A stretch of DNA of 64,000 nt from Liolophura sinensis (GCF_032854445.1 NC_088303.1:22697501-22761500), one strand, 5' to 3'. Positions 13,134 to 25,224 are shown, counted from the stretch's first letter. Translations and numbers: made by a program. Notes: generated by a model not told the origin, from the letters alone.

Positions 13134-14309
13134 GTATGACACCAGTTCCCAAAGGAATATATAAGAAATAATATATACATCAAATACCTTAATATGAAAA
13201 CAGAAACAGATGGTGTGTAAAACTGTTTCTCAGAGACCTTTTATGTTTCACTTGATGGAGACGAACCCGTTCAGTGCACAGAATGGTATCGGCGTGTCCA
13301 TCAAAATCTGCTTGATATTTCACGCTGTGATTAGTTATTTGCTACCATCAGGTTTCTATGATAGAAACTATCACGTTATCTCAGACAGACTGTCCAGCAT
13401 TGCGGTGTGTCATATGATGTGCCAGAGATTGCTTTACGTCTGTATTTATTTATTGGGTGCTTGAACATTGTTTTCCAGAGTTTGACATTTGGATTTTCAG
13501 CCTGTTGGTTAACGTCTGTTTTTATTTGACTTCCCGGATTATTGATGTTATCAGTCTTTACTCCAAGATAATAATATACTACTCTTCGGTATGAACAGCT
13601 TGCAGTGTTATCCCTAGTCATGGACACGTCACAGATAGATGGTAACATCTTCTACCGGCACAACCTCAAGTTACTTAGCCGTGGATCACGATCAGTGGAT
13701 CAACGGAGTTCTGGCACAACAAACGAGTTAAGAAGTGTACTGTGACAGTTATCGCCACTGCAGTACAACAACATGCGATTGTACTTCAAGACCGATTGTT
13801 TCGATAAATTGCACACCTCATAAATGATTGGAATTTTGTGCCCCCCCCCCCCCTTCCCAACGGTATAAATAAAACCTGGTTTAGGGTAACGCCAGTTCTC
13901 TCAGTATGCAGCAAATATAATTCAACAACAGATTTCAGTGACTGGCCAACAGTAGAGAGACGAGATCCCTCGATCAGGCTTTTCATCTTAGAGTTCCAGT
14001 CACACTTGAGTGCACAAGAAAATGTTGGATCTTAAAAGTCGTGTATATTAACATGCCTGAAAGTCTGTGAACACAGAACTCTGTGGAGCCATCTGAAGCT
14101 ATGCAGTGAGGTACTCTATAGGGCCTGACACCTTGCTCAGTCGGGAACATGAGCACAGACTAGCATAACACCTATGGTAATGCAAAGCCCCACAGTAATA
14201 TTTCCTGTTCAGCCCTACATTGCGTCTGCAAAAATAATACCCTGTGAGCTATCTGAAATCTGACCGTGATTTCTTTCCCATACATGGACAGAGGTTTGTT
14301 AAAGATGAC
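13134..14309. other. Unassigned DNA
   Basis: Holds a poly-C run near 13844-13856. No supported gene. Confidence 0.5.
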
Positions 14310-15345
14310 GAAGAAATGATGACAATCGACAAGGGAAAATGCTGACAATTTTATTTAGAAATATGTAGGGAAGATAATGACTTCAGGAAGTGTTTCGGAT
14401 AACATGGCGGTTGATACTCGTATGAACGAAAGACTTGGGAAGAGACTTGTGGAAATGTTCTAGCGATTTAAGGAAATGTTGACAGTGACATGGGAAAATG
14501 TTGACAGTGACATGGGAAAATGTTGATAGTGACATGAGAATGTGGCAAAAGTGATTGGAGAAATGTGTAAAGTGGCCATATTGGACCATATTGGAATGCT
14601 GAAACTGACATGGAAAAAAATGTTACTAGTAACATGGCAACATGTTGACATGGGAAATATGCTGACTATGACTTCGGCAGATGTTAAAAGTAAAATGGGA
14701 AAATGTTGATAGTGACATGAGAAAATGTCGTTAGTGTCATGGGAAAATATTGATAGTGAGAGGGGAAATGATGATAGTGACATAGGAAAATGTTGATACT
14801 GTCACTTGAAAATGTTGCTACTGGTATGGGAAAAGGTTGACAGTGAGGTGGAAAATGTTGATATTGGTATGGACAAGGTTGATAGTGACGTGGAAAATGT
14901 TGATATTGGTATGGAAAAGGTTGATATTGACGTGGAAAATGGTGATATTGGTATGGAAAAGGTTGATAGTGACGTGGGAAATGTTGATATTGATATGGAA
15001 AATGTTAATATTGACATGGGAAAATGTTGATATTGACTTGGAGAGGAATTGTTATTTAGTGACTCGGTGGAAGACAAGTGGCATTCGGTGAAAGTTGAGT
15101 AAACGTCTACATGAGTCGTCGTGGAACAGTTTTTGTTACAAAGACTCCACGAACTGTGAGAGCAGGAGAAATGTTGGGGAGAGAAAGAGTGTTTTGCCAA
15201 ACTATTGATAATAAAATGAGAATATGCCAACAACAACTTGAGGAAATTCTGATTGTAACACGAATAAATGTTGACAGTGACATGGAAGAATTGTTGACAG
15301 GGGCATATGTCGATAATGATGACAGGAAATGTTGAACAATGACCT
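14310..15345. repeat. Minisatellite, ~21-22 bp unit
   Basis: Many diverged copies of a GACATGGGAAAATGTTGATA-like unit. The most regular part is 14820-15020 (GGTATGGAAAAGGTTGATA alternating with a GACGTGGAAAATG version, 42-bp dimers). Open frames on both strands here are periodic and are not genes. Confidence 0.85.
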
Positions 15346-15365
15346 GATAATATGTCGGCTCTCAC

Positions 15366-15482
15366 TCTTTAAGCTCGTGTGTCACCGCCAGTTCTGTAAG
15401 CTTGTGTGTCACCGCTAGCTCTGTAAGCTCGAGTGTCACCGCTCGCTCTGTAAACTCATGTGTCACCTCGCTCTGTAAGCTT
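15366..15482. repeat. 30-bp tandem repeat, four copies
   Basis: Four copies of a CTCTGTAAGCTCGTGTGTCA-type unit ending CCGC. It adjoins the previous array. Confidence 0.8.
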
Positions 15483-15829
15483 ACTTCATGTTGATAGGTG
15501 GGTAAAAGATCGTGAAAACTGATGGAAACTATGAAAGTAAATATTGTGTTTGAGAATATTGTACTTGAGTACCAAGACAGACAGATCGATCTGTGTGTAT
15601 GTACATAGGAAGTTAATGTAATAACAACAACTTTATGCCTTCTCAAGGTAGCAGAACAGTACCTAGACAGGAAAAAGAAATATAGTATGGAGTATCGCCA
15701 CAGGATGACAGCACGACGGCAATTATTGTAAACCGTCAGTTCTGACGTGAATCAAATTCCCGATCAGCATTGTTTAAAAAGTGAAAAAAAAAAGAATTAA
15801 TAATATCGTTTTCGATTATCGAATCAGAG

Positions 15830-15987
15830 TTAACGAAGGGATCTGAATGCTCTGCTGTAAGGTGAAGTTTTTCCTAAATATTCGTAGTATGGTGTTATGT
15901 TTTTGTCTTTGAATTTCCTCAGCGGGTTTTGCTGGGTCAGATGGTTACAGTTCATTTCCCTTGTGGGGACACGGAGCCTTTTGTCTT
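15830..15987 (-). CDS. NdWFamide neuropeptide precursor, exon 2 (C-terminal peptide)
   Basis: The acceptor AATAATTCAG precedes AAGACAAAAGG. The two leading bases complete the G left by exon 1 (phase 1 to phase 1), so the join reads NWFGKR-EDKR, with two basic sites flanking a two-residue spacer. The exon encodes 51 more residues to a TAG/TAA-class stop at 15830-15832. The tail has one Cys, several basic pairs and a Tyr/Pro-rich segment around ITPYYEYLGK, and ends in FRSLR. It holds no second copy of the tripeptide, as expected for a single-copy precursor. I do not recognise a known peptide in the tail. The splice fit with a small exon 1.7 kb away is the main evidence. No canonical AATAAA was seen close downstream; minisatellite DNA starts about 350 bp beyond the stop. 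Confidence 0.75.
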
Positions 15988-17707
15988 CTGAATTATTGAT
16001 TCGATACAGAACGTTCAATTAAACGGGAACAAAGACAATGTCGTAATATAATCAAACTTTTCCCTTAGACTGTTGAGGTTACTGTATTTTACTGGAACTT
16101 ACACGATTATCATCACTACTTCCTAAGGTTGCAGTAGAATCAACAGCCTCTATTTCAATTGCAGTTGCTTTCAATATTACCTCTTTTTGCCCTAATGCTC
16201 TCCTCTGGAGCGAAAGCGGTATCTTAGTACGCCAGGCTTTCAGATGGAACCACAAAGCTTTATTAAGTTTTATTTCATATTGTGCTCTCCAAGCCTCTTG
16301 TAATCCGTCGTCTGGGGTAACATTAAGGTTGTTGGCCTTGTCTGACCGAGACACACAGCCGTATCGACAAGGTGCTTTAACACCATCTCTGCTTATTCTG
16401 GCTCTCGCTAATCCAATCAACACTTTCGAATTCCCCACACTATTGTCAATAGCTTCGACACTTTTCCTTAAACCTTACGGAAATTAGGGTTGAATTGAAG
16501 GAAAATAAAGTATTTGCTTATATGTCAATTCGTAGCTGAGACAATATTTTGTGTAAACCTCTGTAAGATTGTATGAAAGTAATCCATGAGTCTGATGAAA
16601 CGCAGTTTGAAGGATTTTTGATGGGCAAACTGATGACTTCAGTGTGCAAGGTAAATGCTTTACTGAGTAACGTATTAAACTCCAGTCATTTCGGTTAGGG
16701 CAGACTTCACTGTCTGGAAACTCCTAGCAGGATTTCCGTCTATAAAAGGGGCTATCGTTCCGTTTTGAGAAAACTATCCATGAATATTCATATTTATGTT
16801 CATAACAGTCGAAGAATTAACTGGCACCTATAGTAGCGAGTTAGCTCGTTGTGAATTAAACGCTTACTATATTAAACCCCCATTTTTGGTAAATGGTCTA
16901 GTTCAATTTTACGCTTTAAAGAAAAATCTTCGTTGCTTTTATCAGACATGTCTTTGAACTATCTTACTCAATTAATTAAATATTTTTCTCTTTAAATTAG
17001 AAATTTAGTTCTGAATTATTAAAACACTTGGTGCTTTTCTCAGCATTCGAGTATTTTTGTTATATACGACCATGGACAGGTTATGGATACAGGAAATCGG
17101 TTTGCCTAGAGTAAACCGGCTAATACCCGACAAACCTCTTTAATTAAGGTCATAGCGAAACGAGGTGATATTCGATTTGTATTCGATCATCATTGGCCAG
17201 GGACCCATGGGTTGGGGCAGACTGCAACGCTTCAGCCAAATGAGTAAATCGAGACGTTACAATATAAATCTTAATCATGCAGAAAAGTGATAGTTTCAAC
17301 AAAGCGATATTCATATGTATTTCCAGACATCGATTTCGACCGTTTTCTTTAATTGTAGTCACACATTCTGTTGGTTTGGTTTACTGATCGCGCTCTGGTT
17401 TCCTCCATCCAGAAACCTGAATAATTATTAAGAATGTCCGTAAAGAACAAATAAATAATGAATGCACTGAGGCATTAAGGTTTTGCTTTACAGGAAACTG
17501 TCCGAAATCCAGGGGAAAACTGCTAAACCTCTCCAGAGCGCTTTAACTATGTTTCTGTCAATATATCATGTAAGAATTGATTTGAACACTTAATCAAATT
17601 CAAAAAAAAAAAAAAAGAAAGTAGAAGATAATTGTGGTGTCTTGTTCTAAGTATCCGTTCATCATAGCTTTCTTCTAGGCCTACCTGCGAAAAAAAGTTT
17701 TACTTAC
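15988..17707 (-). other. Intron of the NdWFamide precursor gene
   Basis: A 1.72 kb phase-1 intron with GTAAGT at its 5' end and ATTCAG at its 3' end on the minus strand. It contains an unexplained minus-strand open frame (16079-16438, 119 codons; see findings). Otherwise it is AT-rich DNA with a short poly-A run near 17610. No SINE copy was recognised in it. Confidence 0.7.
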
Positions 17708-17789
17708 CTCTTTTGCCGAACCAATTCGCTCGCACAATACTGCTGGAGATCACCAAGGCAATAAGTAACAAGAACAGCATGGACTTCAT
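17708..17789 (-). CDS. NdWFamide neuropeptide precursor, exon 1 (signal peptide plus NWFGKR)
   Basis: The ATG at 17789 opens a 27-codon exon. Residues 1-21 form a textbook signal peptide: Lys at position 2, a hydrophobic core rich in Leu, Ile and Val, and the end IVRA. Residues 22-27 read NWFGKR. Cleavage after Ala21 exposes Asn-Trp-Phe, then Gly as amide donor, then a Lys-Arg convertase site, giving Asn-Trp-Phe-NH2. This is the layout of the molluscan NdWFamide precursor, whose mature cardioactive tripeptide (D-Trp in Aplysia and Lymnaea) directly follows the signal peptide. The exon ends with one G of a split codon (phase 1) followed by the donor GTAAGT. It joins in frame to 15830-15987, giving a 79-residue precursor. 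The product would act in the secretory pathway and as a released peptide. Identity comes from motif and architecture, not from a search. Confidence 0.86.
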
Positions 17790-17940
17790 GATTTTGACTT
17801 GTGTTTGTGACAGCGTAACTCTGCGCCTGGTCTTTTTTACGTCTGGGTAACTGCAAAGTATCTCACCGTCCTCTGGTCGTTACCGGTGTTGAGTTAAGCC
17901 TGCAGTGTCTCCCCTGCCATAAACTACTATATATGGAAGT
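17790..17940 (-). promoter_or_regulatory. Promoter and 5' leader of the NdWFamide gene, with TATA box
   Basis: On the minus strand ATATATAG lies at 17934-17927, about 140 bases upstream of the start codon. A TATA box there would place the transcription start near 17897-17903 and leave a roughly 110-base 5' leader. The assignment rests on motif and spacing only. No transcript evidence is available here. Confidence 0.5.
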
Positions 17941-18220
17941 CTTCATAGAAAACTGGGAGAGTCAGATCAATCAAGCGTACGCTGTCGCTGATTGGTGGAA
18001 CAGGCAGCAGTGGGCGTGGTGATTCGCGTGTAACCTGGATTGCCGAAAGAACTGTCGTGTAGAAACAGTTTGATTTGGTGATTTACAACAACAAAACCTA
18101 CTCAGCTTTATGGATTGTTTTAACCAACCTCCCAAAGCCCCACGCCTTTACTCCCACGTTCCCTTAAGTAGATGGCACTCCGATCTAAATAAATAGGCCA
18201 TACAACGACCACCTACATTT

Positions 18221-18395
18221 ATATTTATTTATTTATTTATTTGATTGATTGGTGGGAGGAAACATGGAAGTGTCCGGGGGAAACCCACGACCATCCGCAG
18301 GTTGCTGCAGACCTTCCCCCCGTACGCCCGGAGAGGAAGCCAGCATGAGCTGGACTTGAACACATTTGTGAGACCCGCTCTTGGGTCATTGCGAC
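18221..18395 (-). mobile_element. SINE family A, internally deleted
   Basis: The TTTATTTATTTGATTG tail runs directly into GGTGGGAGGAAAC: the conserved TTTACGCCG...CATTAT block is missing. The rest continues to CATGAGCTGGACTTGAAC and CTTGGGTCATTGCG. Confidence 0.75.
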
Positions 18396-19009
18396 TATAT
18401 TTATACTGTTACTAGCTCATTACCTGTACACCATGTTGAATTTCCTTATGAAGCTGATTAGATTTGCTTTGTGACATAGCTGAAATGGAAGACATTCAGG
18501 ATTTATATCTTGAATACTGGTATCTATTTTATTCATAAGATGTGTGTTTATTTGCGTAAATGAAATTCAGATTGTTCAAAACTCGGAGCCAATTTTTTCA
18601 GTAGAAGAGCATGCGCCTTATAGTGGAAGCGCGTGTGTATTCAAATATTACGCTAATACTTATGATAAATCACTCCATTGATCAAAGGTTCAGTTGAGTC
18701 CGTCGTTACTCCAATGAAATTCTGCCCGTGGACATTGAACTGTATCAAGGCTGCATCTTTTAGAGTACATGCTTCAGTAAAGGTTTATCGATGACCTGTG
18801 AAAGTTTACCTTACAAAAGTAAAGGTTTATTTTTATGAGAAATGAAACTTTACTGAATTTGATACAGCACAGCTGCACCTCTAGCGGTTAACGTTTACGG
18901 GAAAATTTTAACACTGCAGTAATCAACATTTGGGTGAAAAAAGCATGAGTTCGAATTTGCGGGGTTTTGGCCATTCCTATAATAGCTGGTTACTGAGCTG
19001 GTGTTTCTT

Positions 19010-19172
19010 GATGAGCTTTAGCCTATTGGGGGGAAGTTTTTCTGATGAATCACAACCCTTTGGGTGAAGCTTTCCTTACGGGCTTCAGCCTTTTGGGGGA
19101 AGTTTTCCTGAAGCTTCAACCTTTTGGGTGAAGTTTTGGTCATGTAGTTTAGTCTTATTGGGGAATAGTACG
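19010..19172. repeat. ~34-bp tandem repeat, about four copies
   Basis: Units alternate between TTTGGGGGAAGTTTTCCTG and TTTGGGTGAAGCTTTCC forms. Confidence 0.6.
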
Positions 19173-19662
19173 ATATGATCAGATATTCAATTGTATATAA
19201 CAAATTAGTGGTAAATTCTTCAAATACGGTTCTGAGTTGTTTTTGAGCTAAAGTTTAAACGCGATTTAAGCCCTTGTTTTTTAGATATGTCAACTTCTGT
19301 GCACACGGACATATATAGTCGTGTGGTTAGCGGGGCGTGACCAGGTCATTATAGAGATGCTTGTCTTTTAATCGCCACGGCACACAAGCTGCTACTTCAA
19401 TCCCGGCCTTGGACAGGGCATTTGTATATTCCTGGCATCCTGGCAACAATAAGCCCTAGACACCGCTCGTGGCCGTTTGCTCAGCCTTAAACACATTTGA
19501 TGTTATGCATATCTCTGCGTCATATACATAGATAATTTTAAATGGGTTATCGGTTTCCTCCACCCGTAAAAATGACCACCATTGTATTGGTCAAAAATTC
19601 GTAAGGCATTAAACAACGTCCATGTAAATATAAAGCGTTATAGGTAAAAAGCGATATACAAC

Positions 19663-19720
19663 CTGTAGATGGTCGTGGGTTTCCCCGGGCTCTGCCGGGT
19701 TTCGTCCCACCATAACATAT
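19663..19720 (+). mobile_element. SINE family A core fragment
   Basis: GATGGTCGTGGGTTTCCCCG through GTCCCACCATAAC only. Confidence 0.5.
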
Positions 19721-19729
19721 CCCACAGGA

Positions 19730-20142
19730 TATAAGCTGTGCAGTCTTGTGGTGACGTTTTGTGGTCAGACTGGTTACGTAATATTCATGCATTGCAAGAG
19801 AACAACGGTCAGTTAAGCCTGGATCCCGAGAGACAAGACAAAAAAATCTGTATGTTAACAAAATTGCACTTCATCATACTCTCAGGTTTCTAAATCTATA
19901 AAGTCGTTAAATACTTTTCAACCTATTTTCTGTTAAAAAGGGATATTTTATTTATTCTCATGTATTATCTGCACAGTGATACAATGTCTTAACTCCGGTG
20001 GGAAGGTTTTCCAGCAACCTGTGGGTGGTCGTGGGTTTAACCGGGGCTCTCCTTGTTCCTTCCAACCATAATGCTGGTCGCCGCCTCATAAGTGAAATAT
20101 TCTTGAGTACGGCGTAAAACTCCAATCAAATAAATAAATAAG
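19730..20142 (+). repeat. Direct duplication copy 1, ending in a SINE A 3' half
   Basis: About 270 bases of unique-looking sequence (ATAAGCTGTGCAGT, GGTGACGTTTTGTGG, GAACAACGGTCAGTTAAGCC, AAAAAGGGATA) run into the SINE A 3' half (19997-20142). The same composite recurs at 21122-21550 with point differences and small indels. Confidence 0.75.
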
Positions 20143-21121
20143 TGTAAAACAGATATATAGGGCTTACCACTTTGAGCTGTTGTCATGAAGACGTGGAATT
20201 ATCTCCTGGATAACTCACAGCTTTAGGACAAATCAATAACCTGCAGTTTATTAAGGCAATAGTTTAATATCAAATAAATTTGTATGACCTCAGTAATACT
20301 CAGTAAAGTACTTCAGCGACTGGAGTTTTACAGCTAAACAACCAAGATTAATTTTTTTCATTATTTCACTGATGTGTAACGCCGTAGATTTTACATGAAA
20401 GTCAGCGGGCCGAAACCAAGTTCCTTTTTTCTCGTACTTCATACATTTTCTAACTTTGGCTGATGAACCCGGAAAAATGTTGGCTGAACTACAAGCCTGT
20501 ATAAAGAAGATTACAAACGGAAATTTCAATCACTGAAAATTATACAATAATGTTATCGTACTTCGTTTCCTCACAGTCCCAATTTGGACAGGCACGAGTT
20601 AATTTAAATGAGAAGGCATGAACGGTGATATTGCTTAGAAGCCATTTCTCACCGATATCGATTGAAGTTTTTGAAATAGGGTTGTGATTATAGGGCTGAA
20701 GCGTGCTTGACATGTTAATGTTTGGGCGCGTGAACGTAAAAATTCGGTTCAGCCAATCCTCTGGATACAGTCAACTGGAAGGAACCATTTAGATTCCTTT
20801 CAAAAAGGAACACAATCCTGTGTTTGTCATTTTGGAATTAGGTCTTCTTCATCGGCGAACTGTGAAGACAGTTGTCTTACTGCGATGTTCCCTCCATAAG
20901 CCTTTTCCCAGGCTTTTATGTATACCTATGACTCATTTGCCCATCTTCTGGCATGTACGCCTGTCTTGTACCATACAAGATGTATTTACATTTTTTCTAG
21001 TCTGACTGCTTATAATCTGGATAAGCTTGTATATGTATATACCTATATCTAGTAGCACTTAGGCCTACTGTTGATTTGTCTCTTACCTTTTGGGTACCTT
21101 TCCCACCTGCAGTAACTCGGG

Positions 21122-21550
21122 CATAAGCTGTGCAGTTTTTTGTTCACTCCAACCTTTGTGGTGACGTTTTGTGGGCTGACTGGTCACGTAATATTCGTGC
21201 ATTGCAAGGGAACAACGGTCAGTTAAGCCTGGATCCCGAGACCCCATTGCACAAGACAAATAAATCTGTAAGTTAACAAAATTTCACTTCATTATACTCT
21301 CAGGCTTCTAAATGTATATTGTCGTTAAATACTTTTCCTCGTACAAACTATTTTCCCTTAAAAAGGGATAGTTAATTTATTCTCATGTACTATTTACACA
21401 GTGATTCGCACGGGGGAAGGTTTGGCAGCAACCTGTGGATGGTCGTGGGCTTAACCCGGGTACGGTTTCCTCCCACCATAATGCTGACATAACGCCGTAT
21501 AAGTGAAATATTCTTGAGTATTTCGTAAAAGACCAATCAAGTAAAGAAAT
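21122..21550 (+). repeat. Direct duplication copy 2, ending in a SINE A 3' half
   Basis: Matches 19730-20142 throughout, including GAACAACGGTCAGTTAAGCC and the final SINE-like section from 21413 (GGGGAAGGTTTGGCAGC to ACCAATCAAGTAAAG). Both copies end at the SINE tail. This suggests either a local duplication or two copies of a larger non-autonomous element with a SINE A-type 3' end. Confidence 0.75.
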
Positions 21551-21599
21551 AAACATTGACTTGTTGCTACATGTCTAAAACTTGATGACGTCATAAAGC

Positions 21600-22300
21600 C
21601 CTCTTTGTAGTCATGTGCACGCTACATACATAAAGTTCTATGATTTAATGGTCATCTTTGTTACCACTTGTACGCTACACATGTTGACGTACTCTTTACT
21701 CTATTATTTATTGTTATCACGTGCACGCTACATGTATAAAGTTCTATAATGTGATAAAGTCACCTTTGTCACCACATGCACGCTCCATGTATAAAGCTCT
21801 ATAATGTTATAAAGTCTCCTTTGTCACCACGTGCACGCTCCATGTATAAAGCTCTATAATGTAATAAAGTCTCCTTTGTCACTACGTCACGCTCCATGTA
21901 TAAAGCTCTATAATGTAATAAAGTCTCCTTTGTCACTACGTCACGCTCCATGTCTAAAGCTCTATAATGTAATAAAGTCACCTTTGTCACCGCGTCACGC
22001 TCCATGTATAAAGCTCTATAATGTAATAAAGTCACCTTTGCTACCACGTCACGTTCCATGTATAAAGCTCTATAATGTAATAAAGTCATCTTTGTTACCA
22101 CGTCACGCTCCATGTATAAAATTCTATAATGTAATAAAGTCACCTTTGTCACCACGGGCACGCTACATGTAAAAAGCTCTATGATGTAATAAAGTCATCT
22201 TTCTCACCACTTACACACTACATGTTTACAGATGTGTAGTGTAATAAAATCATCTTTGTCACCACGCGCACGCTTCATCTATAGTGAAATAACAAACTAA
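21600..22300. repeat. ~54-57 bp tandem repeat, about 11 copies
   Basis: Unit: CACGCTCCATGTATAAAGCT, CTATAATGTAATAAAGTC, then ACCTTTGTCACCACG. Copies start at 21779, 21834, 21888 and 21942 and continue, the outer copies diverging. A 54-bp period keeps frames open on both strands, which explains the long open frames here. Confidence 0.9.
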
Positions 22301-23089
22301 ATCGGCTTATTACGTCACATGCACATCTATAGATGATGTACTAAAGGAAACCTTGATGCAATACCACATCTATATGTCTATATGATGTAAACAGCCAGAG
22401 GGTGGTGTCGCCTCAACAAATAGACCCGTGGGTTCACTACACTGTATGACTTAGATGAAGATTGGGTTATTTTGAGTGCATATTCGACAAACCGAACAGC
22501 TTCTTTCCTCACTGGGTGATAACAACACCTGTGCCGATAATTTTAGTCCTGCAAATTAGCTCATTAAACTTTAATCCATGCATTTGACCGTTTGCCCGGT
22601 CAACACTTCACACCCAAATTTAAAATAATCCCCTTTTTTCATTACATGTCCTTTATACTAGAGGAGATATTACTTTCTTAATTCATCTAAAATGTTTTCC
22701 CAGAAAATTTATATTTCTAACAAATAATCGATATTAGATAGCGTCAATACTGAATTACGAATTAATGTTGTCATTTATAGCCTTGAATTTGAAGTGCGAC
22801 CGGTTTTGATAGAGGATTTATTCCATTAGCCCTTAAATTTGATTCCCTGAGGAGAGTTTTGCTAAATCTGCCTGTAAATTCGACCAAATTGACTGAGGCT
22901 TCCGATATGGATCGCAGATCTTTCACTTTCGATTACACAAGTCTCCTATTTGCATTAAATATGCAACGTAGGGACGACCAAACCATAGCGTTCCAAAATA
23001 TTACAAAAAAATTGTATCATAAAATATTCATGTGAATTTTTAGTTCATTATTTTTTTTCTTTTTAATTTATTTTCACATTAATCTTAGG

Positions 23090-23585
23090 AACGGGTATGC
23101 GACCACCCATACTTTGTCAGTTTTATAAAGATAATCCCTGTTTCGGTATATATTCTGATACAACTGAGATATGTACATGATAATAGCTTATGTTTCTACA
23201 GTCACAAATAGAGGATGGGTGATCAGTGTTTTTGTGAATGTTTAGAAAGTAGAATCGTGCATCTACAGTACATGGTTGTCTCATCTTGTGTGATAACAGA
23301 CTGTGTTTCTACATAAATCACGAAAATGAGTGTTTGATGACTCAAGCTTCGTCAGTGTTATTTGTCGTGCACCTATATGTGTATGTATTTTGTGTGATAA
23401 TTAACAGTTTATGTTTTTATAAAGTCTAGAAATGGCCTTTTGACCACTTGTACCTATTTCAGTGTTATTAACGTTGAGTCATCCAGATATAGGCACTCTT
23501 ATGTTTCAATATTTATGTATGTACATGAATCCTAGAAACTGCCTTTTTATCACTGTTACCTTTTCAGTGTTGTAAAGGCATCTCT
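23090..23585. repeat. Decayed ~110-bp tandem repeat
   Basis: Four to five weak units share TTATGTTTxTA, an AGAAATGGxxTTTTGATCAC-like middle and TTTCAGTGTTATT. Strong divergence implies age. Confidence 0.4.
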
Positions 23586-23954
23586 TTGAAATCTCTTAAA
23601 TAAACGATAACAACAACAATACACATCAGCCTCCACATTAGTCATTATTACTTATATATGCGATGAGACGAATTAGGTTTGGATAGAGCTGTGTACAGCA
23701 CCCTGTGATGAAACAACGATGGCAGAAATGAAGTAACGTTACATGTCATATAGATGACGTATAATGGAGAGGATTTTGAGCCAGCGCATTGTTTGGTACT
23801 GCCTTAATATTGAAAAGGGTGAAACGTTCACCGTGCAGCGATGACAAGACTGGTAATCATCATTAAGAGGGAGAGACCAACTTTGAGACTTGCCGTTAGT
23901 ATTCATGGGATATAAGTATAGGCGGATTTAAGGTGTTTAACAAAATATTGTTAT

Positions 23955-24318
23955 GAGCGATCGTGAGGTGATGGTATAATGCCGCTATAAGAAGTTGTGA
24001 GTTGATAATCGGTAACCATAATTCCATTATTAAACGACTGTGAGTTTACAATCAGTAACCATGCTGCCTTCATAAGCAGTTGTGAGGTGATAAACGATAA
24101 CCATAATGCCTTTACAAGCAGTTGTAAGGTCATTGTCGGTAACCATATTGCCTTTACAAGCAGTTGTGAGGTGATAAACCATAACCATAATGCCTTTACA
24201 AGCAGTTGTAAGGTCGTTGTTGGTAACCATAATGCCTTTACAAGCAGTTGTGAGGTGATAAACGGTCACCAGAATGCTCCTATAAGCAGCTGTAAGTAGG
24301 TTGTGAGGTGATAAACGA
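23955..24318. repeat. ~42-bp tandem repeat, about eight copies
   Basis: Unit ATGCCTTTACAAGCAGTTG, then either TGAGGTGATAAACGATAACC or TAAGGTCATTGTCGGTAACC, giving an alternating 84-bp dimer. Confidence 0.85.
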
Positions 24319-24513
24319 TTGCTGAAGTATTGAATGATGTGTTTCTTGATGTATCCATTGAAATTCACCCGTTTAGACCGAAACAGCCTAAATTTATGGG
24401 ACTATAGCAATTTGATAAGATTATTGATAATGACACTAAGTTAGTCTAAGAAAATAAGAATTAGTAATAAGTGTCGGAGTCGCAATTTCAAACTGGCTTT
24501 TGTTTCATTTCAG

Positions 24514-24725
24514 CGAGTGGAAAGTGTAGCGAGGGCGATGTTGTCCATGACAGCTACAACTTCATTCTCGCTCCCTCAATGCCTCAAACGCCCCATTCTC
24601 ATGCGCCCCACCCACGCATGTTTCACCCTCACGTGCCCCACTCCATCATCATACCCTCATCATTAATATGCCTCCCATCCTTTAACTGTAACATCGCGTC
24701 TCCTAACAAACAGGATAGAGCCTAA
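24514..24725 (+). CDS. Weak candidate terminal exon, unidentified
   Basis: A strong acceptor (TTTGTTTCATTTCAG) at 24499-24513 precedes a frame open to TAA 24723-24725. It begins with GKCSEGDVVHDSYNFILAPS and then turns His/Pro-rich (MPQTPHSHAPHPRMF). It has no recognisable domain, no identified upstream exon and no promoter. The His/Pro part reflects a C-rich CCCCAC-type sequence. It may be non-coding. Confidence 0.22.
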
Positions 24726-25042
24726 TTACCTTATTTTGTCCTGTACAAACCCTCTGACTAGCGGCTAGAGTCAGTTTCCCCCCAATGTCTCAGCGAAGAG
24801 GTAATTTCCTTATCACTTAGGTCTCTTCAATCGACGACCTCAAGGGATTGAATTTGCCTTAATTTTGCCCGTCAACTATCAGCGTTAAGAAGTCGATTTC
24901 GCCCTGTGAATTAGTGTCCACGTGACCAAGGAAGCAATGCAGTCGGCATGCCGTTGATAGTTTCTGGCACAGAATGTGTATGTTGATCAACATACACCAA
25001 AAACTGATATGCCAAAGTGGACGAAATAACATCACCTTTTGT

Positions 25043-25106
25043 AGTAATAATAATAATAATAGTAATAACAACAAAAACAACAACAACAACAATAATAATA
25101 ATAATA
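25043..25106. repeat. Trinucleotide microsatellite (AAT/AAC)n
   Basis: AATAATAATAATAATAG, then a block of ACAACAACAACAAC and again AATAATAATAATA. Confidence 0.95.
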
Positions 25107-25224
25107 TAGAACATATTCAAATATGCCGAGCCCCTGTTGGTATTATGAAACAGTCTGTGTAATAAATAGGTCCTAAGTGATAATTTGAATAATGGAAAAT
25201 AGGTAGTATGTTAGTGTAAGGTAA

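Noticed and set aside
14460-15365. Open frames on both strands (187 codons minus, 74-84 plus)
   Set aside because: They are periodic translations of the 21-22 bp minisatellite.
21799-22172. 113-120 codon frames on both strands
   Set aside because: The 54-bp unit is a multiple of three and keeps frames open; there is no gene signal.
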